Source: SABI01 sp028532915 (GTDB lineage: Bacteria; Spirochaetota; Spirochaetia; Sphaerochaetales; Sphaerochaetaceae). From it: DNA of 64,000 bases. Below the pieces are notes generated by a model. That model searched no databases, was not told the DNA's origin, and saw nothing but the letters and a program-made list of their open reading frames with translations. Numbering within the stretch: position 1 is the stretch's first letter; each line of letters begins with the position of its first letter. The DNA is taken from assembly GCA_963677225.1 (NCBI GenBank), contig OY781923.1, positions 1,488,001 through 1,552,000 on the forward strand, in the 5' to 3' direction. Of this stretch, positions 47,129-55,357 are shown piece after piece. The translations under genes and the position numbers were made by a program.

Positions 47129-49822
47129 ATGTCAAATGCAGAAACGAAATACGTATACTTCTTCGGTGACGGAAAGGCCGAGGGTAATGCGAAAATGAAA
47201 GACTTACTCGGAGGTAAAGGGGCAAATCTTGCGGATATGACCTCGATAGGACTGCCGGTACCTCCGGGATTTACCATAAGTACTGCGGCATGCGCTTTTT
47301 ACAGTGAGAATGATGGAGAATATCCTGAACATTTGAGAGAAGAGGTCCTTGAACATCTTCACCATCTCGAAGAGGTGATGGGGGCAAAACTTGGAGATAA
47401 AGAGAATCCTCTGCTCGTATCGGTCAGGTCCGGCGCCGCCCAGTCGATGCCCGGCATGATGGACACCGTCCTTAATCTGGGAATGACACCCGAATCGGTC
47501 GTCGCACTGGCGAAGAAGACAAACAATGAAAGATTTGCATGGGACAGTTACAGACGATTCATGCAGATGTTCGGCGATGTAGTCATGGGTGTACCTCATC
47601 ATGATTTCGAGCATGCCCTTGATTCTGTAAAGAAAGAAAGAGGAAGAAAGATCGATACCGATCTTGATGTGGAGGACCTCAAAGAGGTTATCTCCCGATA
47701 CAGAGCTCTGTACCAGAAACATATCGGAGAAGATTTTCCTACAGATCCTATCGATCAGTTGTTCAAGGCGATCAACGCGGTGTTCGGTTCATGGAATAAT
47801 GACAGAGCTATCAGGTACCGGCAGATGAATGACATCAGAGGCCTTCTTGGAACTGCCGTAAATGTTCAGTCCATGGTCTTCGGAAACATGGGAGCCACAA
47901 GCGGAACCGGTGTCGCCTTTACCCGTGACCCTTCCACCGGTGATAACCATTTCTACGGTGAGTACCTCATGAATGCTCAGGGCGAAGATGTCGTAGCAGG
48001 TATAAGAACTCCGCAGACCATCGACACTCTCAGAGAAGTAAATGAAACAGTATACAACCAGCTTGTAGAGATCCGCTCCACATTGGAACAGCATTACAAG
48101 GATATGCAGGACCTCGAATTCACGATTCAGGAAGGCAAACTGTTCATGCTCCAGACCAGAAACGGTAAAAGAACCATCTTCAGCTGGCTCAAGAGTCAGG
48201 TCGATATGGTCGAAGAGGGTCTTATTACCAAGGATGTGGCAGTATCAAGAGTTCCATCTGGAGAATTCAACAAGCTGTTTGCTCCCGTTCTCGATAACGA
48301 GGATATAAAAAACAGAAATCTGGATACTTTGACAAAGGGGCTCAATGCTTCTCCGGGAGGTGCCAGCGGTATCGTCTGTCTCTCTGCAGCCACAGCTGAA
48401 CGGGTCGCAGCCGAAGGGAAGCCCGTCATTCTAACAAGAATCGAAACGAGTCCTGAAGATATCGGCGGAATGGCCGTTGCGAAAGGTGTTCTCACCTCAC
48501 GCGGAGGGATGACAAGCCATGCGGCTGTTGTAGCCCGCGGAATGGGTTGTCCCTGTGTCTCCGGTGCCGGGGATCTCGAGATAGATTACTCGGAAGGTAC
48601 TGTGACTATCGGCGGCAAAGAGATCAAAGAAGGCGATTTCATTTCCATCGACGGTTTTACCGGTGCTGTGTACGGAGATAAGATTCAGGTCAAGCCTTCA
48701 GAGATCGTACAGGTGCTCAACGGCAATATGAAAGCTGAGGATTCACAGCTGTTCCAGAATTACAACAAATTCATGGGATATGTCGATGAAATCAGAAAAA
48801 TGAATGTCAGAACGAACGCCGATACCCCGTCGGATGTTCAGATGGCTGTCAAACTGGGTGCCGAAGGTATCGGACTGTGCAGAACGGAGCATATGTTCTT
48901 CGGCGGTCAGAGGATCATCAGTGTCAGGAAAATGATCCTCGCCGATAACCTGATCGACCGTGAAAAAGCGCTTGCAGAGCTGCTTCCGATGCAAAGAGGT
49001 GATTTCGAGGAGATCTTTGAAGCACTCAACGGTCTTCCTGCAACTATCAGGCTTCTTGATCCGCCACTGCACGAATTCTTGCCCAACGACCATACATCAC
49101 GTCATGAAATGGCATTGCAGCTGGGAATATCCGTTGAAGAGATCGCACACAAGACGACTCAGCTTCACGAGTTCAACCCGATGCTCGGATTCAGAGGATG
49201 CCGTCTGGCGATCATCTATCCCGAAATCCTTCATATGCAGGTGAGAGCCATCATCGAAGCTGCTTTGAATGTGAAAGCCAAAGGCATCGAAGTGATCCCC
49301 GAGATCATGATCCCTCTCGTTGGTCATTACAGAGAGTTCGAATTCACGAAAAAGCATGCGATTGAGACAATAGAGAAAGTCTTCGCCGAAAGAGGAGAGA
49401 GGATCACCTATAAGATCGGAACAATGATCGAGGTGCCCAGAGCCGCCCTTACGGCTGACGAAATCGCAAAATCGGCTGAATTCTTCAGTTTCGGAACCAA
49501 CGACCTCACTCAGATGACGTGCGGATTCTCCAGAGATGATGCTGCAACCTTCCTCGGACCTTACGTTCAGGATACCGATAAGCAGTTCTATGAATACGAT
49601 CCGTTTGCGACCATAGATTTTGACGGTGTGGGTAAACTGGTTAAGATGGCCAGCGAACTGGGCCGTTCTGTTAACCCCGATCTGAAACTCGGTATCTGCG
49701 GAGAACACGGAGGAGATCCGAAGACAGTGGCATTCTGCCAGAAGATCGGTCTCAACTACGTATCATGTTCTCCTTTCAGAGTCCCTGTCGCACGGCTGGC
49801 AGCAGCACAGGCTCTTATATAA
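47129..49822 (+). CDS. ppdK: Pyruvate, phosphate dikinase
   Basis: PPDK interconverts pyruvate, ATP and phosphate with PEP, AMP and pyrophosphate, and allows glycolysis to run at lower energy cost or in reverse. The 897-residue protein has an N-terminal ATP-grasp domain (KGANLADMTSIGLPVPPGF near 30-48), the phosphohistidine domain with the catalytic His in GGMTSHAAVVARGMGCPCVSG (cited in part), and a C-terminal PEP barrel. The barrel shows GLCRTEHMFF, RLLDPPLHEFLP, SFGTNDLTQMT and LGICGEHGGDP. AGGGGGA precedes the ATG. It is single-gene behind its own strong promoter. Confidence 0.97.
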   Translation: MSNAETKYVYFFGDGKAEGNAKMKDLLGGKGANLADMTSIGLPVPPGFTISTAACAFYSENDGEYPEHLREEVLEHLHHLEEVMGAKLGDKENPLLVSVRSGAAQSMPGMMDTVLNLGMTPESVVALAKKTNNERFAWDSYRRFMQMFGDVVMGVPHHDFEHALDSVKKERGRKIDTDLDVEDLKEVISRYRALYQKHIGEDFPTDPIDQLFKAINAVFGSWNNDRAIRYRQMNDIRGLLGTAVNVQSMVFGNMGATSGTGVAFTRDPSTGDNHFYGEYLMNAQGEDVVAGIRTPQTIDTLREVNETVYNQLVEIRSTLEQHYKDMQDLEFTIQEGKLFMLQTRNGKRTIFSWLKSQVDMVEEGLITKDVAVSRVPSGEFNKLFAPVLDNEDIKNRNLDTLTKGLNASPGGASGIVCLSAATAERVAAEGKPVILTRIETSPEDIGGMAVAKGVLTSRGGMTSHAAVVARGMGCPCVSGAGDLEIDYSEGTVTIGGKEIKEGDFISIDGFTGAVYGDKIQVKPSEIVQVLNGNMKAEDSQLFQNYNKFMGYVDEIRKMNVRTNADTPSDVQMAVKLGAEGIGLCRTEHMFFGGQRIISVRKMILADNLIDREKALAELLPMQRGDFEEIFEALNGLPATIRLLDPPLHEFLPNDHTSRHEMALQLGISVEEIAHKTTQLHEFNPMLGFRGCRLAIIYPEILHMQVRAIIEAALNVKAKGIEVIPEIMIPLVGHYREFEFTKKHAIETIEKVFAERGERITYKIGTMIEVPRAALTADEIAKSAEFFSFGTNDLTQMTCGFSRDDAATFLGPYVQDTDKQFYEYDPFATIDFDGVGKLVKMASELGRSVNPDLKLGICGEHGGDPKTVAFCQKIGLNYVSCSPFRVPVARLAAAQALI

Positions 49823-49832
49823 AATTAGATGA

Positions 49833-49859
49833 CCGTGCTCTCCTTTATAGAGAGCGCGG
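49833..49859 (+). terminator. Hairpin after ppdK (weak intrinsic terminator)
   Basis: CCGTGCTCTC (49833-49842) pairs with GAGAGCGCGG (49850-49859) through one G-T pair across a 7-base loop. The stem is strong but only a few scattered T residues follow, so termination by this alone is uncertain. It lies between the convergent ppdK and GGDEF genes. Confidence 0.5.
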
Positions 49860-49861
49860 CT

Positions 49862-51055
49862 TCAGATTATCGTAATGGAAGGACCGCGAGCCTGGTTCCT
49901 TCCATTCATTTTCGCATCATACAGATAATTATCCACTTTCTGGAGAATCTCTCTGCGAGTGAACCCTTTTGTTATCGGACAAACTCCGATGCTCACTGTC
50001 ACGCTCAGTGAATCCTCTTTAGACATCTCAACCCAATCGAATTGTCTTACCTCTTCTATGATCGATCGAATGCGGTCTTTCAGGTCGTCAGTGTCTTCGC
50101 ACCGGATCGTGAGCGCAAATTCATCGCCTCCCCAGCGTCCAACCTGTTCTCCTTTTTTTATATGTCTGGAAAGGATCACTCCTATCTGATAGAGGACAAT
50201 ATCGCCTGTTTCATGACCGAAAGAGTCGTTGATGTTTTTAAAATGATCAACGTCGACCATCAGGATGTAATCGGAAGACTCCTTTGTGACTGAAGAGAGT
50301 GTCTTGTTGAAACGATCCTCCATAGAATACCTGTTATCAAGCTGTGTGACGAAGTCTTTTGATGCAAGTATCCTAAGATCTTCTACAACCTTTTTCTTCT
50401 CTTTTGCATAGGTTAAAAAATCGAACTGCATTTTCTCGTTGAGTAGAAAGATGATCGATAAGTTGAGTCCTAGAAGGGCAAGCAGATACAGCAGATGTGT
50501 CAGCGGGAAGAAGAATGAGGTTGACAAGAGGAATGTATTTTTCGTTATCAGGATGCGGGTGAACATGAAAAGACGCATCATGAAGATAAAGATGATAACG
50601 ACAACAAGGATCTGTGTCAGATTCAGTGTGTGATTGTACCAGTGAGGCTTTTTGACCGCATTCCTTAGTTCTTTCAGCAATATAACAAGTAATGCGATGA
50701 CGGTAAGAGCGTGAACGAATCGAGCGTATGCGGATAGTTCATTCAAATAGATGAGTTGATTGATCACGCTGATTGCGAGGACAATCGCAATGGTCGGTGT
50801 TGATTTCACTTTTTTACCTATGAACGTACAGAGCCCCATATAGAAAAAGTAGTATGCGACGATATAGAAGGGGGGACTGAAAGAGAAGCAAAGAAAGGCT
50901 GCCAGATGACCGAGCGATTGAAGATACAGACTGATTGTCCAGAATCTCAGGCTGGGAAGCCTTTTTCTGTTATTGAGATATAAGACGGTCATGAAGATCG
51001 CTATTACGAACTGATTTATGAAACCGAGGTAGAAGTTCGCGTAATCTGTATACAT
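49862..51055 (-). CDS. Membrane-bound diguanylate cyclase (GGDEF)
   Basis: The 397-residue protein has six or seven hydrophobic helices in its first 220 residues, then a short helical linker and a GGDEF domain (about 235-397). The active loop reads GRWGGDEFAL and the DVDHFKNINDSFGHETGD segment is intact, so cyclic-di-GMP synthesis is expected. The product-inhibition site RxxD is replaced by KKGE, so normal feedback control is probably missing. ATG 51055 is chosen because GAGGTG lies eight bases upstream; a GTG at 51085 would add ten residues. The membrane part has no recognised sensory domain. Confidence 0.9.
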   Translation of the reverse strand: MYTDYANFYLGFINQFVIAIFMTVLYLNNRKRLPSLRFWTISLYLQSLGHLAAFLCFSFSPPFYIVAYYFFYMGLCTFIGKKVKSTPTIAIVLAISVINQLIYLNELSAYARFVHALTVIALLVILLKELRNAVKKPHWYNHTLNLTQILVVVIIFIFMMRLFMFTRILITKNTFLLSTSFFFPLTHLLYLLALLGLNLSIIFLLNEKMQFDFLTYAKEKKKVVEDLRILASKDFVTQLDNRYSMEDRFNKTLSSVTKESSDYILMVDVDHFKNINDSFGHETGDIVLYQIGVILSRHIKKGEQVGRWGGDEFALTIRCEDTDDLKDRIRSIIEEVRQFDWVEMSKEDSLSVTVSIGVCPITKGFTRREILQKVDNYLYDAKMNGRNQARGPSITII

Positions 51056-51193
51056 AGTATTGACACCTCTGAGAGTTAATCCCACCCGGTAGTGTAGTTG
51101 TTTTTCGATAAAGATTATAGATTAATAGTGTAGAATGAAGAAAAAAAAGAAGGACATTATTGTCTAAACCTACCTGATTTCCTGTTCTGGAAG

Positions 51194-51265
51194 AGCCAAA
51201 AGTGGGAGTTGAACCCACGACCTACGCATTACGAGTGCGTTGCTCTACCTCTGAGCTATTTTGGC
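51194..51265 (-). tRNA. tRNA-Thr (anticodon CGT)
   Basis: Read on the minus strand, the 72-base gene folds with acceptor GCCAAAA/TTTTGGC, a 4-bp D stem, anticodon stem ACGCA/TGCGT around the loop CTCGTAA, and T arm GTGGG-TTCAACT-CCCAC. The anticodon CGT reads the threonine codon ACG. CCA is not encoded. Confidence 0.93.
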
Positions 51266-51345
51266 TAATATGATACGGCGTTTAAGTTATACGTTTTTCG
51301 CCGAAAATGCAAGAGGGGAAAGGAAAAATGGTTCCGGTTCGGGTA

Positions 51346-51374
51346 TTGACGAATCAGAACATTCTTTTTATGTT
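51346..51374 (+). promoter_or_regulatory. Promoter of the small gene/tsaD operon
   Basis: TTGACG (51346-51351), a 17-base spacer and TATGTT (51369-51374) form a sigma70 promoter. The transcript would begin near 51381, which supports translation from ATG 51396 rather than from further upstream. Confidence 0.6.
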
Positions 51375-51395
51375 AAGTCAACGGGGTATCCCCCT

Positions 51396-51623
51396 ATGGA
51401 GTGTATTCTGAATAAAAAACCAACACGGCATATGCCGCATAAAGCAGTTCCCGAAGAAAGGGTGATTGCGATAAAGGTGAAAACCAAAAAAAGTGCCCGC
51501 AGCGGTCTGTCATGGACCCCTGAGGTCGCGGAATTCTACATGGATATGTATCCGGAACTCATTGAGAGTGGATTTCCTTTTCATGAGCAGATGAAAGAAT
51601 TGAGTCTCGAGGATCTTCTATGA
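51396..51623 (+). CDS. Small basic protein of unknown function coupled to tsaD
   Basis: I do not recognise this 75-residue product. The first half is basic (KKPTRHMPHKAVPEERVIA) and the second acidic, including SWTPEVAEFYMDMYPELIE; there is no membrane segment. Its stop overlaps the tsaD start (ATGA), so it is translationally coupled to that gene. ATG 51396 is inferred from the promoter just upstream; ATG 51432 is an alternative. There is no strong Shine-Dalgarno, only a GGGG run. A longer frame back to 51261 would overlap the tRNA-Thr gene and the promoter. Confidence 0.55.
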   Translation: MECILNKKPTRHMPHKAVPEERVIAIKVKTKKSARSGLSWTPEVAEFYMDMYPELIESGFPFHEQMKELSLEDLL

Positions 51624-52633
51624 TTGTACTTGGAATAGAGACATCATGTGATGAATGTTCGGTAGCCGTCGTCAGAGACGGATTTGACATTCTAAGCAAT
51701 GAGATAGCGACACAGATAAAACAGCATACTCCCTATCAGGGGGTCGTTCCCGAGCTCGCATCCAGACTGCATACCGAATGGATTTCCAGTGTGGTGAGCA
51801 ATGCGGTCGAGAAAGCCGGAATTTCTTTTGATGATATCGATGCGGTGAGCGTGACGAACCGTCCGGGGCTCCTGGGAGCTCTCCTTGTCGGTGTGAATTT
51901 CGCAAAAGGATTTGCTTCGGCTCTGAATGTCCCTCTCATCGGGATAGACCATATTCGGGCACATCTGTATGCCTCTCAGATTGAAAAGCCGATGGAATAT
52001 CCCTATCTGGGCGTTCTGGTCTCCGGAGGTCATACTGTCATCTGTAAAGTGAACGGTTTCGACGATCTAGAGGTATTGGGGACTACTATCGACGATGCGA
52101 TTGGAGAAGCTTTTGACAAAGTCTCGAAACACTACGGATTCGGGTATCCCGGAGGGGTGGCGATAGACAGACTGGCGCAGAAGGGTAATCCGAACGCATT
52201 TCTGTTTCCCGGTCCATCTCTTCATAAAGGGGAACATCCCTACGATGTTTCCTACTCGGGGTTGAAGACGGCTGTGATAAATCAGCTTGATCAGTTCTGG
52301 GACAAGAAAAGCGAAAAGAGCCCCGAGAATATCGCCGCATCCTTCCAGCGGACAGCCGTACATATCCTGATGAAAAGAATACGGAAGGCATTGGAAGATA
52401 CTCAACTAAATCGTCTTGCCGCCGGAGGCGGGGTTGCCGCCAACAGCCTTCTGAGAGAGCAGTTGAGCTCGCTTGAAGGCGTGGATGTAGCCTTTCCTTC
52501 GATGAAACTCTGTACGGACAACGGTGCAATGATCGCCGGCCTGGCATATAGATACCTTAAAGAGGGAGTCAGCAGTGATTTTCATCTTACTGCATCGGCA
52601 AGAGTTAACGCTTTCAAGCATTCTTATCCCTAA
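51620..52633 (+). CDS. tsaD: tRNA N6-adenosine threonylcarbamoyltransferase TsaD
   Basis: TsaD transfers the threonylcarbamoyl group to A37 of tRNAs that read ANN codons, with TsaB and TsaE as partners. The 337-residue protein has the start GIETSCDECSVAVV, the metal-binding HIRAHLYA near 111-118, LVSGGHTVI near 132, and the AAGGGVAANSLLRE motif near 268. It follows a small unknown gene with a 4-base overlap. Confidence 0.97.
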   Translation: MIVLGIETSCDECSVAVVRDGFDILSNEIATQIKQHTPYQGVVPELASRLHTEWISSVVSNAVEKAGISFDDIDAVSVTNRPGLLGALLVGVNFAKGFASALNVPLIGIDHIRAHLYASQIEKPMEYPYLGVLVSGGHTVICKVNGFDDLEVLGTTIDDAIGEAFDKVSKHYGFGYPGGVAIDRLAQKGNPNAFLFPGPSLHKGEHPYDVSYSGLKTAVINQLDQFWDKKSEKSPENIAASFQRTAVHILMKRIRKALEDTQLNRLAAGGGVAANSLLREQLSSLEGVDVAFPSMKLCTDNGAMIAGLAYRYLKEGVSSDFHLTASARVNAFKHSYP

Positions 52634-52639
52634 ATCGCC

Positions 52640-52668
52640 TTGACAAAATATGTCATTTTGAGTACATT
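52640..52668 (+). promoter_or_regulatory. Promoter of the tRNA-Gln/tRNA-Glu unit
   Basis: TTGACA (52640-52645), a 17-base spacer and TACATT (52663-52668) form a strong sigma70 promoter 24 bases before the tRNA-Gln gene. Confidence 0.75.
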
Positions 52669-52692
52669 CAAGCAGGTTTAGTGATAACGATT

Positions 52693-52763
52693 TGGGATGT
52701 AGTGTAATGGTAACACAGCAGATTCTGGTTCTGCATTTAGGGGTTCGAATCCCTTCATCCCAG
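52693..52763 (+). tRNA. tRNA-Gln (anticodon CTG)
   Basis: The 71-base gene has acceptor TGGGATG/CATCCCA, a D arm with GTGT/ACAC, anticodon stem GCAGA/TCTGC around TTCTGGT, and T arm AGGGG-TTCGAAT-CCCTT. The anticodon CTG reads the glutamine codon CAG. CCA is not encoded. Confidence 0.94.
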
Positions 52764-52774
52764 TTTTTTACATT

Positions 52775-52846
52775 GGTCCCTTCGTCTATCGGTTAGGACG
52801 GAAGATTCTCAGTCTTCAAAGAGGGGTTCGATTCCCCTAGGGACTA
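52775..52846 (+). tRNA. tRNA-Glu (anticodon CTC)
   Basis: The 72-base gene has acceptor GGTCCCT/AGGGACT with a G-T first pair, the typical TTCGTCTA segment, anticodon stem GAAGA/TCTTC around TTCTCAG, and T arm AGGGG-TTCGATT-CCCCT. The anticodon CTC reads the glutamate codon GAG. It lies 11 bases behind tRNA-Gln, in one transcript. Confidence 0.94.
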
Positions 52847-52853
52847 TTTAGAT

Positions 52854-52882
52854 TGCCAGCTCACTTTCGAGCTGGCATTTTT
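52854..52882 (+). terminator. Intrinsic terminator of the tRNA unit
   Basis: TGCCAGCTC (52854-52862) and GAGCTGGCA (52869-52877) make a perfect 9-bp stem followed by five T residues. It ends the tRNA-Gln/tRNA-Glu transcript. Confidence 0.9.
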
Positions 52883-52928
52883 CTGTGATTAGTGGACTTA
52901 AGACCGTCCACCAAAAGGAATATTGACG

Positions 52929-54566
52929 ATGATAACAGCATCAAACATTTCACTTTCATTCGGCACTCAGGTATTGTTCAAAGAGGTAAATATAAAATTT
53001 ACACCGGGCAACTGCTATGGAGTGATAGGAGCGAATGGAGCCGGCAAGTCCACTTTTCTGAAGATCCTTTCGGGGGAGGTCGAGCAGGATACCGGTGAGG
53101 TCATCATCACTCCTGGGGAACGTCTCACAGTCCTGAAGCAGGATCACTTCGCATACAATGATTTTACTGTTCTTGAGACGGTGATCATGGGGTATGAACG
53201 ATTGTATTCCATCATGAGCGAAAGAGACGCCCTTTACAGTAAAGAGGATTTTTCCGAAGAAGACGGGATCAAGGCTGCCGAGCTTGAAGGTGAGTTCGCC
53301 GAACTCGGAGGCTGGGAGGCGGAGGCGGAAGCCGGTGTAATGCTGAGCGGTCTCGGTATCAGTGAGGAAATGCTTTCAAGAAAGATGAGCGATATCGATG
53401 ATACTCTTAAGGTGAGAATCCTTCTTGCTCAGGCTCTTTTCGGCAATCCCGATATCCTTCTGCTCGACGAACCGACCAACCACCTCGATCTCGAATCGAT
53501 ACACTGGCTGGAGAACTTCCTCGAGAATTTCAACAATACCGTTATCGTAGTGTCTCACGACAGACACTTTCTGAATTCAGTGTGTACTCATATCGCCGAT
53601 ATCGACTTCGGCAAGATCCAGCTGTATGTAGGTAACTACGATTTCTGGTATCTTTCAAGCCAGCTTGCAGCCAAACAGATGAAGGATGATAAAAAACGGA
53701 GAGAAGACAAGATCTCCGAACTGAAGGAATTCATTCAGCGGTTCAGCAGCAACCTGTCAAAGGCTAAACAGGCGACGAGCCGCAAGAAACTCATAGAGAA
53801 ACTCACCATCGATGACATCAGACCTTCTTCGCGGCGATTCCCTTATGTCGCATTCAAACCAGAGCGTGAACCGGGAAAGAATATTCTCGAAGTGAAAGGT
53901 CTTTCAAAGGCAGTGGACGGCGTGAAAGTTCTTCAGGATTTCAACCTTGTGGTCAACAACGGTGACAAGATAGCTTTCGTGGGACCTCAACACTATGCAA
54001 AGACATTATTCTTCGAGATCATCAGCGGGCGGATAGAGGCCGATGAGGGGGAATACACCTGGGGTGTCACCACCAAGAACAGCTATTTCCCAAAAGATAA
54101 TCATGAATATTTTACCGATCATATATCTATCACCGACTGGCTCAGGCAATATTCGGTGGAAAAGGATGATACCTTCGTCCGTTCATTTCTCGGAAGAATG
54201 CTCTTTTCCGGTGATGAGGCAATGAAGGACTGTACGGTTCTCAGCGGAGGAGAGAAAGTACGCTGTATGCTCAGCAGAATCATGCTTGAAGCCGGCAATG
54301 TCCTTGTCCTCGACGAACCTACCAGCCATCTCGACCTTGAAGCTATTACGTCGCTCAACAACGGTCTCATTGATTTTTCCGGAGTATTGTTGTTTAATTC
54401 TCATGACCACCAGTTCGTCGATACGATTGCAAACAGGATCATCGAATTCGCTCCGGACGGAAATGTGATCGACAGGATGATGGGACTCGAAGAGTATCTT
54501 GCAAACGAAGAGGTGAGGGCTCTCAGAGACAGTTATTATAAGGGTCATAGCGGGGTGATGATTTAG
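52929..54566 (+). CDS. ABC-F family ATPase, YbiT type
   Basis: ABC-F proteins bind ribosomes and rescue or tune translation. The 545-residue protein has two ATPase domains joined by a basic linker, with no membrane segments. Domain 1 has Walker A GANGAGKST and DEPTNHLDLESI, but the signature LSGGE is replaced by SDIDDTLKVR, as in YbiT. Domain 2 keeps LSGGEKVR and LDEPTSHLD, but its Walker A reads GPQHYAKT instead of GxxGxGKT, so the second site has lost the glycine pattern. ATG 52929 follows AAGGA at nine bases. It sits between the tRNA genes and coaX. Confidence 0.9.
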   Translation: MITASNISLSFGTQVLFKEVNIKFTPGNCYGVIGANGAGKSTFLKILSGEVEQDTGEVIITPGERLTVLKQDHFAYNDFTVLETVIMGYERLYSIMSERDALYSKEDFSEEDGIKAAELEGEFAELGGWEAEAEAGVMLSGLGISEEMLSRKMSDIDDTLKVRILLAQALFGNPDILLLDEPTNHLDLESIHWLENFLENFNNTVIVVSHDRHFLNSVCTHIADIDFGKIQLYVGNYDFWYLSSQLAAKQMKDDKKRREDKISELKEFIQRFSSNLSKAKQATSRKKLIEKLTIDDIRPSSRRFPYVAFKPEREPGKNILEVKGLSKAVDGVKVLQDFNLVVNNGDKIAFVGPQHYAKTLFFEIISGRIEADEGEYTWGVTTKNSYFPKDNHEYFTDHISITDWLRQYSVEKDDTFVRSFLGRMLFSGDEAMKDCTVLSGGEKVRCMLSRIMLEAGNVLVLDEPTSHLDLEAITSLNNGLIDFSGVLLFNSHDHQFVDTIANRIIEFAPDGNVIDRMMGLEEYLANEEVRALRDSYYKGHSGVMI

Positions 54567-54580
54567 AGGAGAGTAGGGTA

Positions 54581-55357
54581 ATGCTTTTGGTTGTTGACAT
54601 TGGAAATACGAATGTTGTCATGGCGCTGCACGATACAGTCTCATGGGTCGCGGTGTGGCGGATCCACAGTGACCAGAAGAAAACCAGTGATGAATATTTC
54701 GTCATCATTGACTCCATGCTCAGACAGACGGGGGTGGATCCCCATTCCATCGATCAGTCGATCATCTCCTCGGTTGTTCCGAATCTGACCAGATCGTTTG
54801 AAAAGGTCGTCAAAGCGGTAAGTGAGACCCATCCTGTCATGGTGAACCACGACTGCTGTGTAGGACTGGTAAGAGAGAGCATACCTTCCGAACTGGGATA
54901 TGATCTTCTTTCAAACGCAGTCGCAGCCCATTACCGCTATCCCGATGATACTGTTATGGTTATCGATTTCGGCACGGCACTTACCTTCACTACGGTAGAT
55001 GATAAAGGCAACATTCTCGGCGTATCGATTGCTCCCGGCCTTATCACCGCGGTAAACTCTCTTTTCAACAATACGGCACAGATTCCTCAGGTACAGCTGA
55101 AAATACCGAAGTCAACGCTGGGGACCAACAGTGATGAATCGATACGCAGCGGAATAATGTTCGGGTTTTCGGGTCTGGTGAATTCCATGATCAGAAGGAC
55201 CTCGGACGAGCTTCATCGTACGTTGAAGGTGATCATCACAGGAGGACTTTCACAAACGATAGCTCCTCTGATAGACCATGTAGATGATATCGAACCCCTC
55301 CACACATTGGAAGGGCTGAGAATCATAAACGAGGGACTTACTCGAAATCCTTCGTGA
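54581..55357 (+). CDS. coaX: Type III pantothenate kinase
   Basis: CoaX phosphorylates pantothenate, the first step to coenzyme A. The 258-residue protein has the ATP motif VVDIGNTNVVMAL near 4-16, RIHSDQKKTSDEY near 32, VMVIDFGTALTFTTVD near 126, and the glycine-rich ITGGLSQTI near 230. AGGAGAG lies just before the ATG. Its last 20 bases overlap the end of the convergent aminopeptidase gene. Confidence 0.93.
   Translation: MLLVVDIGNTNVVMALHDTVSWVAVWRIHSDQKKTSDEYFVIIDSMLRQTGVDPHSIDQSIISSVVPNLTRSFEKVVKAVSETHPVMVNHDCCVGLVRESIPSELGYDLLSNAVAAHYRYPDDTVMVIDFGTALTFTTVDDKGNILGVSIAPGLITAVNSLFNNTAQIPQVQLKIPKSTLGTNSDESIRSGIMFGFSGLVNSMIRRTSDELHRTLKVIITGGLSQTIAPLIDHVDDIEPLHTLEGLRIINEGLTRNPS

Noticed and set aside
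51261..51395. N-terminal extension of the small gene before tsaD
   Set aside because: It would overlap the tRNA-Thr gene and the promoter at 51346-51374.
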